The notes under the pieces are model-generated. The model searched no databases and was not told where the DNA came from. It saw nothing but the letters and a program-made list of their open reading frames with translations. From an uncultured Alphaproteobacteria bacterium (GTDB lineage Bacteria; Pseudomonadota; Alphaproteobacteria; HIMB59; GCA-002718135), in assembly GCA_902592345.1 (NCBI GenBank), contig CACJEE010000008.1, positions 1 to 42,630 on the forward strand: a stretch of 42,630 bases of DNA. Reading direction: 5' to 3'. Both the position numbers and the translations under genes were made by a program. Each line of letters begins with the position of its first letter. Position 1 is the stretch's first letter. Positions 29,439 to 40,400 of the stretch are shown here, in pieces.

Positions 29439-30867
29439 TTTTATTCATATATTTTTTGTACCTGAAATAGCACTTTCAATACTGTCTGTTACTTGTTTAA
29501 TGTATGGCTTATTTTCAAAAACTAATTCTTTTATAAAAGCCACTAACTTTGCAATTTTAACCTTATTATTAACTGCCGCTTTAACATATTTTGATTTTTC
29601 AACCAACTTTGCTCTATTTGAAAATTTTTTCTCCAACACATCTTTTACAAAATTTTTTAAAATTTTGACTACTCTAGGTGCTGCTGCATCTTTAATTATT
29701 TCAAAAAATTATTTCTTAGATACAAAAATAATTAGATTTGAAATTCCAACTCTTCTTTTATTTTCAACTTTAGGAATGATGATAATGATAAGTTCTAAAG
29801 ATCTAATGATTATGTATTTATCAATAGAACTTCAAAGTTTATCTCTCTACGTTGTAGCTTCTATTAAAAGAAATTCTATAGAATCAGCTGAATCTGGTGT
29901 TAAGTATTTTATCTTAGGAGCTTTATCCTCTGGAATTTTACTTTATGGTTTCTCTCTGATTTATGGATTTACTGGCCACACATCTTTTGATGGAATATCG
30001 CAATCTTTAACTCAATTAGAAAGTCTTCCAATTGGATTAGTTTTTGGATTAGTTTTTGTACTTGTAGGACTAGCATTTAAAGTATCAGCTGTTCCATTTC
30101 ATATGTGGACACCTGATGTTTATGAGGGTGCGCCAACATCAATAACATCCTTTTTTGCAATTGCCCCAAAACTAGCTGCAACTGCATTAATATTTAGATT
30201 TTGTCTTGAGCCATTTGCTAAATTTCACTTCGAATGGACACAAGTAATTTTCTTTTTATCTATCGCCTCTATGTTTTTAGGTGCTATCGCTGCTATATCT
30301 CAAAAAAATATAAAACGTCTTCTTGCATATAGTTCTATTGGTCATGTCGGTTATGTGTTAATTGCGTTAGTATCAGCAAGTGAACAGGGTTTAAAAAGTG
30401 CTTCGATTTATATGTTTATTTACCTTGTGATGAATATTGCAGTATTTTCAATTATTTTATCTCTTAAAAAATCTAACTCATATGTTGAAAAGATCAACGA
30501 ATTAAGTGGATTGAGTAAATCAAATCCTGTTATTAGTGTTTGCCTAGCAATAATAATGTTATCTATGGCTGGCATTCCGCCTTTTATAGGTTTTTTTGGT
30601 AAATTTTACGTTTTTATTTCTGCTGTAGAAAGTGAACTTTATATATTAGCAGTATTAGGTGTTTTAGCTAGTGTGATTTCAGCATTCTACTATTTAAGAA
30701 TTATTAAAGGTATGTATTTTGATGATAAAACAGATTCAGAAATTTTTGAATTTACAATTAGCAATGAAGCTAAAGTAATATTAACGATTTTGATGATTAT
30801 AATTTCATTTTTTATTGTTAGTCCATCTCTTTTGACTAACATTGTTGCAAATATCTCTTTAATTTAA
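29416..30867 (+). CDS. nuoN: NADH-quinone oxidoreductase subunit N
   Basis: Third antiporter-like subunit, between NuoM and NuoK in the arm, 483 aa. The conserved glutamate is in SIELQSLSLYVVAS, the lysine helix in AFKVSAVPFHMWTPDVYEGAP, and YSSIGHVGYVLIAL is the later conserved helix. The track start (ATG 29416) overlaps nuoM by 23 bases. An in-frame ATG at 29428 would reduce the overlap to 11, and the choice cannot be settled by eye. birA follows after four bases. Confidence 0.96.
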   Translation: MSLLMLNSFIHIFFVPEIALSILSVTCLMYGLFSKTNSFIKATNFAILTLLLTAALTYFDFSTNFALFENFFSNTSFTKFFKILTTLGAAASLIISKNYFLDTKIIRFEIPTLLLFSTLGMMIMISSKDLMIMYLSIELQSLSLYVVASIKRNSIESAESGVKYFILGALSSGILLYGFSLIYGFTGHTSFDGISQSLTQLESLPIGLVFGLVFVLVGLAFKVSAVPFHMWTPDVYEGAPTSITSFFAIAPKLAATALIFRFCLEPFAKFHFEWTQVIFFLSIASMFLGAIAAISQKNIKRLLAYSSIGHVGYVLIALVSASEQGLKSASIYMFIYLVMNIAVFSIILSLKKSNSYVEKINELSGLSKSNPVISVCLAIIMLSMAGIPPFIGFFGKFYVFISAVESELYILAVLGVLASVISAFYYLRIIKGMYFDDKTDSEIFEFTISNEAKVILTILMIIISFFIVSPSLLTNIVANISLI

Positions 30868-30871
30868 ATTA

Positions 30872-31624
30872 GTGTCACTACATATTAAAATAGAAAAATT
30901 TTTAACAAAAAAAAATATTAGTTTAATCCATCTTGAAACTGTTGGATCTACTATGCAAGATATAAAAAAGTATATCGGAGATAAGAATATTTGTATGATT
31001 GCTGATGAACAAATATCAGGTATCGGTAGGAGAGGAAATAAATGGATAAGCCCTAAAGGAAATATTTATTTATCTTTTTTATTTGATTTTAATTTATCAA
31101 TCGAAGACCATTTTTTGTTAACTGCAGTTACTGCAAATTCAATTTGTAAATTTTTAAATTATTATATTGACGAAAATATAAATATTAAATGGCCAAATGA
31201 TATAAACATCAATGAAAGTAAAATTGCTGGAATTATGACTGAGATTGTTATGCAAAATAATAAAAAGTATTTAATAATAGGAATGGGGATTAATATTTCA
31301 AACTCACCAAAAATAAATGATTATAAAACATGCTGTTTAAAAGAATTTAATTCTCAATTAAAATATGAAGACGTTCTATTAAGAATGATAGAAACATTTT
31401 TTTTGGAATATGAGATGATATTAAAAAAAGAATATAATAAAATTATAGATAAATTTAAAAATAATATGAAATATTTAGGAGAAACAATAAATATTTTGCT
31501 TCCTAATGATAAAAAACAAAAGGTATTTTTGAAAAATTTAAATTTTGATGGGTCAATATTAATAGAAAATGATGGCAAAGAAGAAAGTATATTTTCAGCA
31601 AGGATAGTGAATGATATTAATTGA
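30872..31624 (+). CDS. birA: Biotin--[acetyl-CoA carboxylase] ligase
   Basis: Attaches biotin to the carrier protein of biotin-dependent carboxylases through biotinyl-AMP, 250 aa. The adenylate-forming segment is GIGRRGNKWISPKGNIYLS, and KWPNDININESKIAGIMTE holds the conserved lysine and the dimer/biotin loop. There is no N-terminal helix-turn-helix, so this is a monofunctional ligase and not a repressor. The start is GTG 30872. Placement between nuoN and coaX is the usual alphaproteobacterial order. The 3' end overlaps coaX by 14 bases. Confidence 0.93.
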   Translation: MSLHIKIEKFLTKKNISLIHLETVGSTMQDIKKYIGDKNICMIADEQISGIGRRGNKWISPKGNIYLSFLFDFNLSIEDHFLLTAVTANSICKFLNYYIDENINIKWPNDININESKIAGIMTEIVMQNNKKYLIIGMGINISNSPKINDYKTCCLKEFNSQLKYEDVLLRMIETFFLEYEMILKKEYNKIIDKFKNNMKYLGETINILLPNDKKQKVFLKNLNFDGSILIENDGKEESIFSARIVNDIN

Positions 31625-32375
31625 TATAGGGAATACAAATATAGTTTTTGCTGTAAGTGCAAATAATTTAATAAAAAAAATCATTAGAATAAATACAAAA
31701 CAAAATAAAATTAAATTAAAAACTTTGATTAACTCTATAATTGTAAACTATTCATCAATAAAAAAATTAGATAATGATAAAATAGCAATTATTTCTTCCG
31801 TTGTGCCAAGTTTAAATTATTTAATAATTAATATTTTGAAAAAAAATTTGATTAAAGGATTGATTATTACATCTAAAGATATTTTACCATTTTTAAAAAT
31901 TAATTATAATTTAAAAGAAATTGGTGCTGACAGGCTTGCTAATTCAACTGCTATTATTATAAATAAAATTTCTAATAGTATTGTTATTGATTTTGGAACA
32001 GCTACAACTTTTGAAGTAATAAAAAATAATATTTTCTTAGGAGGTATAATATTTCCTGGTATTAATTTATCTAAAAACACTCTTATTAACGAAGCATCAT
32101 TATTAAAAAATACCACAGTCATGAAGACTAAGAGAGTTGTTGCTAACAATACTAAGAAATCAATTCAATCAGGTTTTTATTGGGGATATTTATTAGCAAT
32201 CAATGGTTTAATTGAAAAAATTTCGAAAGAAAATAAATTTAAACCAAAAATCATTCTTACTGGGGGGCTAGCAAATAAATTCAAAGATGATATTAAGCCT
32301 AAACCCATTATTAGGCCAAATTTAACCTTAGAGGGTCTAAAAATTATTGGATCAATTTATAATGCTAAAAAATAG
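31611..32375 (+). CDS. coaX: Type III pantothenate kinase
   Basis: ASKHA-fold kinase for the first step of coenzyme A synthesis, 254 aa. MILIDIGNTNIVFAV is the phosphate-binding start. GADRLANSTA and SIVIDFGTATTFEVI are the substrate and acidic motifs, and GGIIFPGINLSKNTL follows. The late segment KIILTGGLANKF closes the nucleotide site. The sequence is exceptionally rich in Ile, Asn and Lys, reflecting the AT bias. It overlaps birA and, by 14 bases, rnj. Confidence 0.94.
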   Translation: MILIDIGNTNIVFAVSANNLIKKIIRINTKQNKIKLKTLINSIIVNYSSIKKLDNDKIAIISSVVPSLNYLIINILKKNLIKGLIITSKDILPFLKINYNLKEIGADRLANSTAIIINKISNSIVIDFGTATTFEVIKNNIFLGGIIFPGINLSKNTLINEASLLKNTTVMKTKRVVANNTKKSIQSGFYWGYLLAINGLIEKISKENKFKPKIILTGGLANKFKDDIKPKPIIRPNLTLEGLKIIGSIYNAKK

Positions 32376-34035
32376 TAATAATATAAAAATTTATGAAAAA
32401 GGCCTGTATTTTTTATCTTTAGGTGGAATAGGGGAAATTGGAGCAAATTGTTATCTGTATTGCTGTGATGGTAAGTGGATAATGATTGATTTGGGTTTAT
32501 CATTTGCAGATGAGCAGTTTCCTGGTGTAGATCTTCTAGTGCCTAAAATTAATTTTCTTGAAGAAATAAAAAATAATCTTGAAGCTATTATAATTAGTCA
32601 TGGACATGAAGATCACGCAGGGGCAGTGGCATATTTATCAGATAAGATTGAATGCCCTGTATATGCTTCTAGTTTCCCAAAACTTTTAATTGAAAATAGA
32701 TTAAAAGAATTTGGAAAGCTTGATTCTATTAATTTAATCGAACTTGATTCAACTAAAAATCTACTTTTAGAAAATTTTAATTTAAGATTTATTGAAACAA
32801 CTCATTCTATACCTCAGCCTCAAGCAATAGTCATTGAAACAAAGTATGGTAATTTATTGCATACTGCTGATTGGAAAATTGATAGTAAACCAACATTAGG
32901 AAAAGCTTTTAATAAAAACAGCTTTATTGATTTGGGTAATGAGGGAGTATTAGCTTTAATTGGTGACTCAACGAATGCTGATGTACCAGGTTTTTCCTCT
33001 TCTGAGGAAGATGTTAAAAATGAACTACATCAAGTTTTTTCAAGATACATAAATAGAATTGTTGTTACATGCTTTTCTTCTAATATTGCGAGAATTATTA
33101 ATATTACTAATGCTGCTAAGAAAAGTAATAGAAAAATTGCTTTGATTGGCAGAAGTATGAAAAAAAATATTGAAGCTGCGGTCAAAGCAAATTTAATTGC
33201 AGATGCAGAAATTTTTATTTCAGAAGAAGAAGCCTCATTGATTCCAAAAGAAAATCTTGTAATTATATGTACAGGTAGTCAAGGTGAAAAAAGATCTGCT
33301 TTATATAGGATTGCTTATAACTCTCATCGGAATATTCATTTGGAAAAAGATGATGTAGTAATTTTTAGTTCAAAGGACATACCTGGTAATGAAAAATCAA
33401 TAAATGCTCTAAAAAATTTATTAATAAGGCAAAGAATTGAAATTATTACTGCTGATGATGATTTAGTACATGTATCTGGACATGGTCATGCAGAAGAAAT
33501 AAAGCAAATGTATAACTGGACTAAGCCTTTTATTTCTATACCTGTTCATGGAGAGCCTATGCACTTAGAATCACATAAAAAAATCTCTGAAGCCTCACAG
33601 GTACCTATAACAAAAATTCTTCAAAATGGTAAATCCTTTAAAATTGCACCTGGAGATTGTGCTATTGTTGATGACATTGAAACGGGCAAACTAATTGTGG
33701 AAGGAAAATATCTATATGATTCTGAATCTGATTTTATAAGAGATAGGAGAAAATATTCATATGAGGGAATAGCTATGATATCTATAGTTATCAATGATGA
33801 TCTGACCATTGATAAAAATATTCAATTAAGCTTTATTGGTCTGCCTTATGAAGAAATAGACTTAGCCAAAAACACATTTCAAACTGAATTTATAGAAAAT
33901 TATCTCAAATTAAATCAAGAACAAAAATCTTCTGATCAAAATGTAATAGACTTAATTAAGAAAAATTTAAAAATTGCTTTAAAAAATATTTTACAAAAAA
34001 AACCCCAAATTAAAATTCATTTGATTAGAAAATAA
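32362..34035 (+). CDS. rnj: Ribonuclease J
   Basis: Metallo-beta-lactamase/beta-CASP ribonuclease with endo- and 5'-exonuclease activity in RNA processing and decay, 557 aa. The metal motif is ISHGHEDHAGAV (HxHxDH), with LHTADWKID, a beta-CASP segment CTGSQGEKRSALYRIA and HVSGHGHAEE and PVHGEPMHLESHKK as later motifs. The track uses TTG 32347. The ATG at 32362 inside the coaX end (MLKNSNN) is more likely. This gene order after coaX is typical for alphaproteobacteria. The last base is shared with the next gene start. Confidence 0.94.
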   Translation: MLKNSNNIKIYEKGLYFLSLGGIGEIGANCYLYCCDGKWIMIDLGLSFADEQFPGVDLLVPKINFLEEIKNNLEAIIISHGHEDHAGAVAYLSDKIECPVYASSFPKLLIENRLKEFGKLDSINLIELDSTKNLLLENFNLRFIETTHSIPQPQAIVIETKYGNLLHTADWKIDSKPTLGKAFNKNSFIDLGNEGVLALIGDSTNADVPGFSSSEEDVKNELHQVFSRYINRIVVTCFSSNIARIINITNAAKKSNRKIALIGRSMKKNIEAAVKANLIADAEIFISEEEASLIPKENLVIICTGSQGEKRSALYRIAYNSHRNIHLEKDDVVIFSSKDIPGNEKSINALKNLLIRQRIEIITADDDLVHVSGHGHAEEIKQMYNWTKPFISIPVHGEPMHLESHKKISEASQVPITKILQNGKSFKIAPGDCAIVDDIETGKLIVEGKYLYDSESDFIRDRRKYSYEGIAMISIVINDDLTIDKNIQLSFIGLPYEEIDLAKNTFQTEFIENYLKLNQEQKSSDQNVIDLIKKNLKIALKNILQKKPQIKIHLIRK

Positions 34036-34265
34036 TGCAAATATTTTCTTATTTTCTTTTTTTGGTAATTATTGGGTGGGTATTATTTTTTATATTTTTA
34101 AAAATTAAAAATGAAACTCCTCAAGACTGGCAGGTTGACATTGCAAGTAGTGCGACAATTCAAAGTTATCTTTTAATAAAAGTAATAATTACATCAGTTT
34201 TATCTTTGATTATTTTGATTACTTTAATATACTTTAGGTTGTATTTAGCTTTTATATTTAAATAA
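34035..34265 (+). CDS. Small two-helix membrane protein, DUF1467-like
   Basis: A 76-aa protein with two hydrophobic segments (about residues 3-24 and 45-72) separated by a polar stretch. The position, directly between rnj and proS, and the layout match the alphaproteobacterial DUF1467 family, whose function is unknown. Sequence similarity to that family is weak by eye, so the assignment rests mainly on synteny. It is coupled at both ends by one-base overlaps (TAATG), which supports it as a real gene despite its size. Confidence 0.7.
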   Translation: MQIFSYFLFLVIIGWVLFFIFLKIKNETPQDWQVDIASSATIQSYLLIKVIITSVLSLIILITLIYFRLYLAFIFK

Positions 34266-35560
34266 TGAAATATTCAGAATTTTTTATACCTACTGTTAAG
34301 GATATTCCTAGTGATGCTGAAATTATTTCTCATAAGTTAATGATTAAAGCGGGGATGATTAAACAATCAAGTGCAGGTATTTATTCTTGGTTACCTCTTG
34401 GATTTAAAGTTCTTAAAAATATTGAACAAATAGTAAGAGAAGAGCAAAATAATGCGGGCGCTAATGAAATGTTAATGCCTACAATTCAATCTTCAGATTT
34501 ATGGATCAAATCAGGTAGATATGATGATTATGGAAAAGAAATGCTTCGAATAAAAGATAGAAGCGGTAGAGAAATGTTATATGGGCCAACAAATGAAGAA
34601 TTAATTACTGATATTTTTCAAACATATATCACTTCATATAAAGAGCTTCCTAAAAATTTATATCACATTCAGTGGAAGTTCAGAGATGAAGTTAGGCCAA
34701 GGTTTGGTGTTATGCGAGGAAGAGAATTTTTAATGAAAGATAATTATTCTTTTGACCTTAATGAAGAGACAGCACAGATTTCTTATAATAAAATGTTTAA
34801 AGCATATATTAAAACATTTTTAAGAATGGGATTAACGCCGATTTCTTTAAGAGCAGAAACAGGTCCAATAGGTGGAAATTTGAGCCATGAATTTCAAATA
34901 TTGGCAAATACAGGTGAAAGTACATTATATTATGACAAAGAATTAGAAAGCTTAGATCCTGAAAGCCTGGATCCAGAAAAATTACAGTCATATTATGCAG
35001 CTGTGGATGACGAACACGATGAGGATAAATGCCCAATAAAAAAAGAAGATTTGAAAATATCTAAAGGAATTGAGGTTGGGCACATTTTTTATTTTGGCAC
35101 TAAATATTCTCAAAAATTAAAGGCTTATGTTCAAGATAAAAATGGAAAAAAAATAGCTGTTCACATGGGCTCATATGGAATTGGTGTTTCTAGGTTAGTT
35201 GGGGCTCTAATTGAAGCAAATCATGATGACAAAGGTATAAAATGGCCGATGTCAGTGGCTCCATTTAAGCTAAGCATAATTAATTTAATGCCAGATGATC
35301 AAAATTGCACCACAATAGCATCAGATTACTATTCCAGTTTTATGGCTGAGAATATTGATACTTTATATGATGATAGAGAGTGCAGTATTGGAAAAAAATT
35401 ATCTGATAATGATTTAATAGGAACTCCTCTACAAATTATAATTGGTAAAAGAGATATATCTGCAGGCGTAGTAGAGATTAAAGACAGACTATTGGATTCA
35501 AGTGAAAAAATTCAAATTAACGACGTTAAGAAAGTTGTTTCAAAAAAACTTAACTTTTGA
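34265..35560 (+). CDS. proS: Prolyl-tRNA synthetase
   Basis: Class II aminoacyl-tRNA synthetase charging tRNA-Pro, 431 aa. This is the short alphaproteobacterial form without the large editing insertion between motifs 2 and 3. Motif regions are visible: SSAGIYSWLPLGFKVL, the TNEELITDI stretch with the motif 2 part KFRDEVRPRFGVMRGREFLMKD, and motif 3 in GSYGIGVSRLVGALIEA. The anticodon-binding domain follows. An unusual short tandem SLDPESLDPE occurs where the insertion would lie. It starts one base inside the preceding gene and ends with a one-base overlap with lolC. Confidence 0.96.
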   Translation: MKYSEFFIPTVKDIPSDAEIISHKLMIKAGMIKQSSAGIYSWLPLGFKVLKNIEQIVREEQNNAGANEMLMPTIQSSDLWIKSGRYDDYGKEMLRIKDRSGREMLYGPTNEELITDIFQTYITSYKELPKNLYHIQWKFRDEVRPRFGVMRGREFLMKDNYSFDLNEETAQISYNKMFKAYIKTFLRMGLTPISLRAETGPIGGNLSHEFQILANTGESTLYYDKELESLDPESLDPEKLQSYYAAVDDEHDEDKCPIKKEDLKISKGIEVGHIFYFGTKYSQKLKAYVQDKNGKKIAVHMGSYGIGVSRLVGALIEANHDDKGIKWPMSVAPFKLSIINLMPDDQNCTTIASDYYSSFMAENIDTLYDDRECSIGKKLSDNDLIGTPLQIIIGKRDISAGVVEIKDRLLDSSEKIQINDVKKVVSKKLNF

Positions 35561-36810
35561 TGCTTTCTAGATCAGAAATTTTAATAATAAAACGTTTTTT
35601 ATTCTCTAAGAAAACTGAGGGTTACGTATCTATTTTTTCTTGGTTTTCAATAATTGGAATAACACTAGGAGTTGCTGCAATTATAATTGTAATGTCAGTG
35701 ATGAATGGATTTCGTGCTAATTTAACTGAAAGATTAATTGGTGTTAATTCGCATCTTAATCTTTATTCTTTTGATGAGAAAATAAAAAAGCATGAAATTG
35801 AAATAATAAAAAAACCACTGGATTCAAAAAGCTATAAAAAAATCTTTTCTTCAATTGAAACACAAGGATTAGTTATTAGTGATAATATTTCAAAAGGAGT
35901 AATAATGAGATCTTATAAAGAAATTAGCTCAGAACATTATTTATATAAAAGAATAATTACTAAAAAATTATCCTCTATTGATTTTGATAAGATCATAATT
36001 GGTGATGCTTTAGCGAAAGAATTAAATTTAAAAATAGGAGATAAAATAAAAATTGCCATTCCTAAAACTGACACGTCTCTATTGGGCAGTATTCCTAGAT
36101 TCAAAACTCTTAAAATTGATGGAATATTTGATTTTGGTATGTTTGAATACGACTCAAATCTTGTATTTATATCTATAGAACTTTCAAGAAAATTACTATT
36201 CTTTGAAGATGAAACTTATAACAGGCTTGAATTTTATTTATATGATCCTTTACAAGTTAACAATTTTAAAAAGCTTATTAATTCAAATATCAAAAAAAAT
36301 AATTTAAATTTATATTCACTATCATGGATGGATAGAAATTCATCATTAATGAACGCTTTAAAAGTTGAAAAGAATGTAATGTTTTTAATTTTAACTTTAA
36401 TAATAATTGTAGCTTCTATGAATATAATTTCAGGATTAATTATTTTTGTGAAAGAAAAAAACAAAGATATAGGTATTTTGAAAACTTTAGGCTTCACTAA
36501 TTTAAGTCTTCTAAAAATATTCTTTGTTATTGGCTTATCTATTGGTCTAATAGGCACGATTTCAGGCACTATCCTAGGTATAATTATTACTGAAAATCTT
36601 CAGAGAATACAATATGTGATAGAAAACTTGCTACATATTGAACTTTTCTCTGAAGAAATTTATTTTTTATCAACACTTCCTTCAGATATAAAATATCAAG
36701 AGGTATTATTTGTATTTTTAATTTCTATTATAATAACTATATTGTCGACAATATTTCCATCAATAAGAGCATCTAATATTGACCCTATTGATACATTAAA
36801 AAATGAATAA
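35560..36810 (+). CDS. lolC: Lipoprotein-releasing ABC transporter permease (LolC/LolE family)
   Basis: Inner-membrane subunit of the Lol exporter, which extracts mature lipoproteins for delivery to the outer membrane. 416 aa from the chosen start. One N-terminal helix (FSIIGITLGVAAIIIVMSVMNGF) is followed by a large periplasmic domain (about 50-265) and three C-terminal helices with KEKNKDIGILKTLGFT, the conserved FtsX-like loop. The track uses TTG 35557, but the ATG at 35560, overlapping the proS TGA, is better. A single LolC/E gene implies a homodimeric exporter (LolF-like), as in many alphaproteobacteria. Confidence 0.93.
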   Translation: MLSRSEILIIKRFLFSKKTEGYVSIFSWFSIIGITLGVAAIIIVMSVMNGFRANLTERLIGVNSHLNLYSFDEKIKKHEIEIIKKPLDSKSYKKIFSSIETQGLVISDNISKGVIMRSYKEISSEHYLYKRIITKKLSSIDFDKIIIGDALAKELNLKIGDKIKIAIPKTDTSLLGSIPRFKTLKIDGIFDFGMFEYDSNLVFISIELSRKLLFFEDETYNRLEFYLYDPLQVNNFKKLINSNIKKNNLNLYSLSWMDRNSSLMNALKVEKNVMFLILTLIIIVASMNIISGLIIFVKEKNKDIGILKTLGFTNLSLLKIFFVIGLSIGLIGTISGTILGIIITENLQRIQYVIENLLHIELFSEEIYFLSTLPSDIKYQEVLFVFLISIIITILSTIFPSIRASNIDPIDTLKNE

Positions 36811-37483
36811 ATTAATAGAAATAAGTAATTTAAAAAAAATATACAATTTATCAAATAAAGATCAATTATTATTAATTGATAATCTAAATTTAACTATTTA
36901 TAAAAATAGCATTACTTCTATAATAGGGCCATCCGGATGTGGAAAATCCACTTTGCTTAATATTTTAGGTCTTCTAGATTCAAATTTTCATGGCAACTAT
37001 TTTTTTGAAAGTAAATCTATTAAAGAAATTAACAGTAAAAATTTAAGTAATATAAGAAACAAAAAAATAGGTTTTGTGCATCAGTTTTTTCACTTGATCC
37101 CTGAATTAACTGTTCTAGAAAATGTAATATTACCTGCTCTAGTTCAACATGATAATATATTAGATGTAAATAATGATGCTTGCAAGTTATTAGAAATTTT
37201 TGAAATTATTGATAAAAAAAATATGAAACCAAATAAATTATCAGGAGGAGAGCAGCAACGTGTTGCTATAGCTCGATCTCTTATAAACAAACCAAATTTA
37301 ATATTGGCAGACGAAATGACTGGCAATTTAGATGAAAAAACATCTGATGAAATCATTAATTTTTTTTTAAAGTTTGTAGCGAATCATAATATATCCCTAA
37401 TTTATGTAACTCATAATAAAAAATATGCAGAGATGGCAAAAATTAAATACGAGTTAAGAAATAGAAATTTAATATTAAAATGA
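36803..37483 (+). CDS. lolD: Lipoprotein-releasing ABC transporter ATP-binding protein
   Basis: ATPase of the Lol exporter, 226 aa, MacB/LolD family. Walker A is GPSGCGKST, the Q-loop is [17 protein letters not shown], the signature is [15 protein letters not shown], Walker B is [12 protein letters not shown], and the switch histidine is in YVTHNKKYA. The Walker B context has Met where most relatives have Pro (ADEPTGNLD), while the catalytic Glu is retained. It overlaps lolC by 8 and dnaE by 4 bases, so exporter subunits are coupled. Confidence 0.95.
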   Translation: MNKLIEISNLKKIYNLSNKDQLLLIDNLNLTIYKNSITSIIGPSGCGKSTLLNILGLLDSNFHGNYFFESKSIKEINSKNLSNIRNKKIGFVHQFFHLIPELTVLENVILPALVQHDNILDVNNDACKLLEIFEIIDKKNMKPNKLSGGEQQRVAIARSLINKPNLILADEMTGNLDEKTSDEIINFFLKFVANHNISLIYVTHNKKYAEMAKIKYELRNRNLILK

Positions 37484-40400
37484 CTAAACCTTTTATTCAT
37501 CTAAGATGCTTATCTTCATATTCTTTATCTGAAAGTACTTTAAAAATCAAAAAATTAGTAAATTTAGCTAAAAAAAATAATATGCCTGCTTTGGCGATTA
37601 CAGATAATAACAATATGTTTGGTGTATTTGAGTTTGCTCAAGAATGTATAAATAACAACATTCAGCCTATTATAGGCACATCAATAAACTTAATTGATGT
37701 TCAACTTAAAAATACAATTTCACAATTATCTTTTTTAGTAAAAAATGAAATTGGATATAAAAATTTAATATATTTAAGCTCATTATCATACTTAAACAAA
37801 AATAGAGATTTAGGAATTAGTATTGAAGATATAGAAGGTCACACAGATGGACTATTTTGTTTTTTAGGAGGTGAATTCAACCCACTATTAATTTTACATA
37901 ATCAAAATAAACAAACTGATAATTTTATAACAAAATTAAAAAGATTATTTAAAAATAATTTATTATTTGAATTACAAAGAATCAATGACTCTAACATAGA
38001 CTCTTTTGAAAGCTATTTAATAGAAAAGTCCTACAAATTTAATATTCCATTAATTGGAACAAATAATATTAAGTTTGGAGAAGTGGATGAGTTTTCAGCA
38101 CATGATGCTTTATTATGTGTTGCTCAAAAAACAACTATAAATAGTGGCAATAGAAAAACTTCAAATAATCAAATTGCATTTAAGAGTAATGACCAGATGA
38201 TTGATATATTTTTTGATATTCCAGAAATTGTGGAAAATAATTTTAATGTTGCAATATCATGTAGTTATTACCCAAGAGAGGTTTTGCCAAAATTACCTAA
38301 GTTTAAAAATAATCTTAATCTTTCAGAGAGTGAATTATTAATTCAAATAGCTTCAAATGGCCTTGATAAAAAAATTATAGAAAATAAAATTTTACAGAAA
38401 AAAAATTATAAAGAAAGGTTAAACTACGAAATTGAAATTATTATTAAAATGGGATTTGCTGGCTATTTTTTAATAGTTTCTGATTTTGTTAATTGGGCAA
38501 AAAAAAATTATATTCCTGTTGGTCCAGGTAGAGGATCTGGCGCAGGAAGCGTAGCTGCTTGGTCATTGGGTATTACTGATTTGGACCCTATTAAGTACAG
38601 CTTGTTATTTGAGAGATTTTTAAATCCAGAGCGCATATCTATGCCAGATTTTGATATTGATTTTTGCCAAATTAGAAGGGATGAAGTTATAGAATACGTA
38701 AATAAAAAATATGGACGTGACTCGGTAGCACATATCATTACTTTTGGTACTTTAGCATCAAGAGCAGCAGTTAGAGACATTGGTCGTGTTTTAGAAGTGC
38801 CATATGGAGAAGTTGATTCATTTGCAAAATTAATTCCTTTTAATCCTGGAAGTCCATTAACATTGGCAGAGTCCATAAAATCAGAAAAATCTCTAAGAGA
38901 TATTATAAACAGAGATGAATCTCTATCTAATGTTGTGGATATAAGTCTTAAGTTGGAAGGTGTACATCGACATGCTTCAACCCATGCAGCGGGGGTTGTT
39001 ATAGGTGACACCAGCTTAAGCAATATTGTTCCTTTATACAAAGATCCAAATACTCAAACCAATGCAACTCAATTTTCAATGAAATATGTCGAAAAAGCAG
39101 GTTTAGTAAAATTTGATTTTCTAGGATTAACTACATTATCTATTATTAATGAATGTGTAAATTTAATTAAAAATGAAATTCATGATTTTGCCTTACAAAA
39201 TATTCCTTTAGATGATTTAAAAACTTTTCAACAACTTAGCAGAGGAAACGCTGTTGGTGTTTTTCAATTGGAGAGTAATGGAATGAGCAGTGTTTTAAAA
39301 CAATTGCAGCCTGATAAATTTGAAGAAATTATTGCAGTTGTAGCTCTTTTTCGCCCTGGACCTATGGATAATATTCCTTCTTTTTGTAATCGTAAACATG
39401 GAAGAGAAGAAATCAATTATATTCACCCAATATTAAAAGATGTTTTAAAAGAAACATACGGAATTATTGTTTATCAAGAGCAAGTAATGCAAATAGCACA
39501 AGTTCTTTCAAACTATTCACTTGGTGAAGCTGATTTATTAAGAAGAGCTATGGGAAAAAAAATACAAAAAGAAATGGACGATCAGAAAAATAGATTTATA
39601 GAAGGTGCAATAAAAAATGATATAAGTGAAAAAGAAGCCTCAAAAATATTTGATCTTGTTGATAAATTTGCAGGATATGGTTTTAATAAGAGTCATGCAG
39701 CAGGTTATGCTTTAATCTCCTATCAAACAGCATATTTAAAGGCAAATTTTCCTCATGAATTCATGACAGCTACTCTAAATTTTTCTATTGATAGAACTGA
39801 TAAAATTATTTCGTTAAAACAAGAATTGGAGAAACTTGAAATACCATTTCTAAAACCAGATATTAATTTTTCTAAAGAAAAATTCACTATTGAGAAAGAC
39901 AATTCTAAAAAATCAATACGATTTGGATTAAGCGCCATAAAAGGAGTTGGCTCTAAATCTATTAAATCAGTTGTGTCTGTAAGGGAGCAAAAAGGTAAAT
40001 TTATATCTATTATTGATTTTTTAAAAAGAGTTGATTCAGAGGTTATAAATAAACGCCAGCTTGAAAAATTGATTCAATCAGGTTCTTTTGATTCAATTGA
40101 AACAAACAGATCTAAACTTTTTTTTAATGTACCTCAATTTGTTAACTTATTTGGATCTAATAATTCACAATCAAATCAAAATTTACTTTTTGAAGAGGAG
40201 GAGATTTCATTTGAAGATAAAAATCTTTTTAATCAAAAAATATCTACATGGACTTCATCGGATATACTAAACAACGAATTAGAGGTTGTAGGCTTTTACT
40301 TTAGCGACCATCCACTTAAACATTATCCTCAAAAATTTTTTGAAATACAAAATATAAGTTTTTTTAAAGATATAGATCTTAATGAAAATGCTAAAAAAAT

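Noticed and set aside
35560-37483. Second LolC/LolE paralogue or MacB-like fusion.
   Set aside because: Only one permease and one separate ATPase are present; this is the simple two-gene alphaproteobacterial arrangement.
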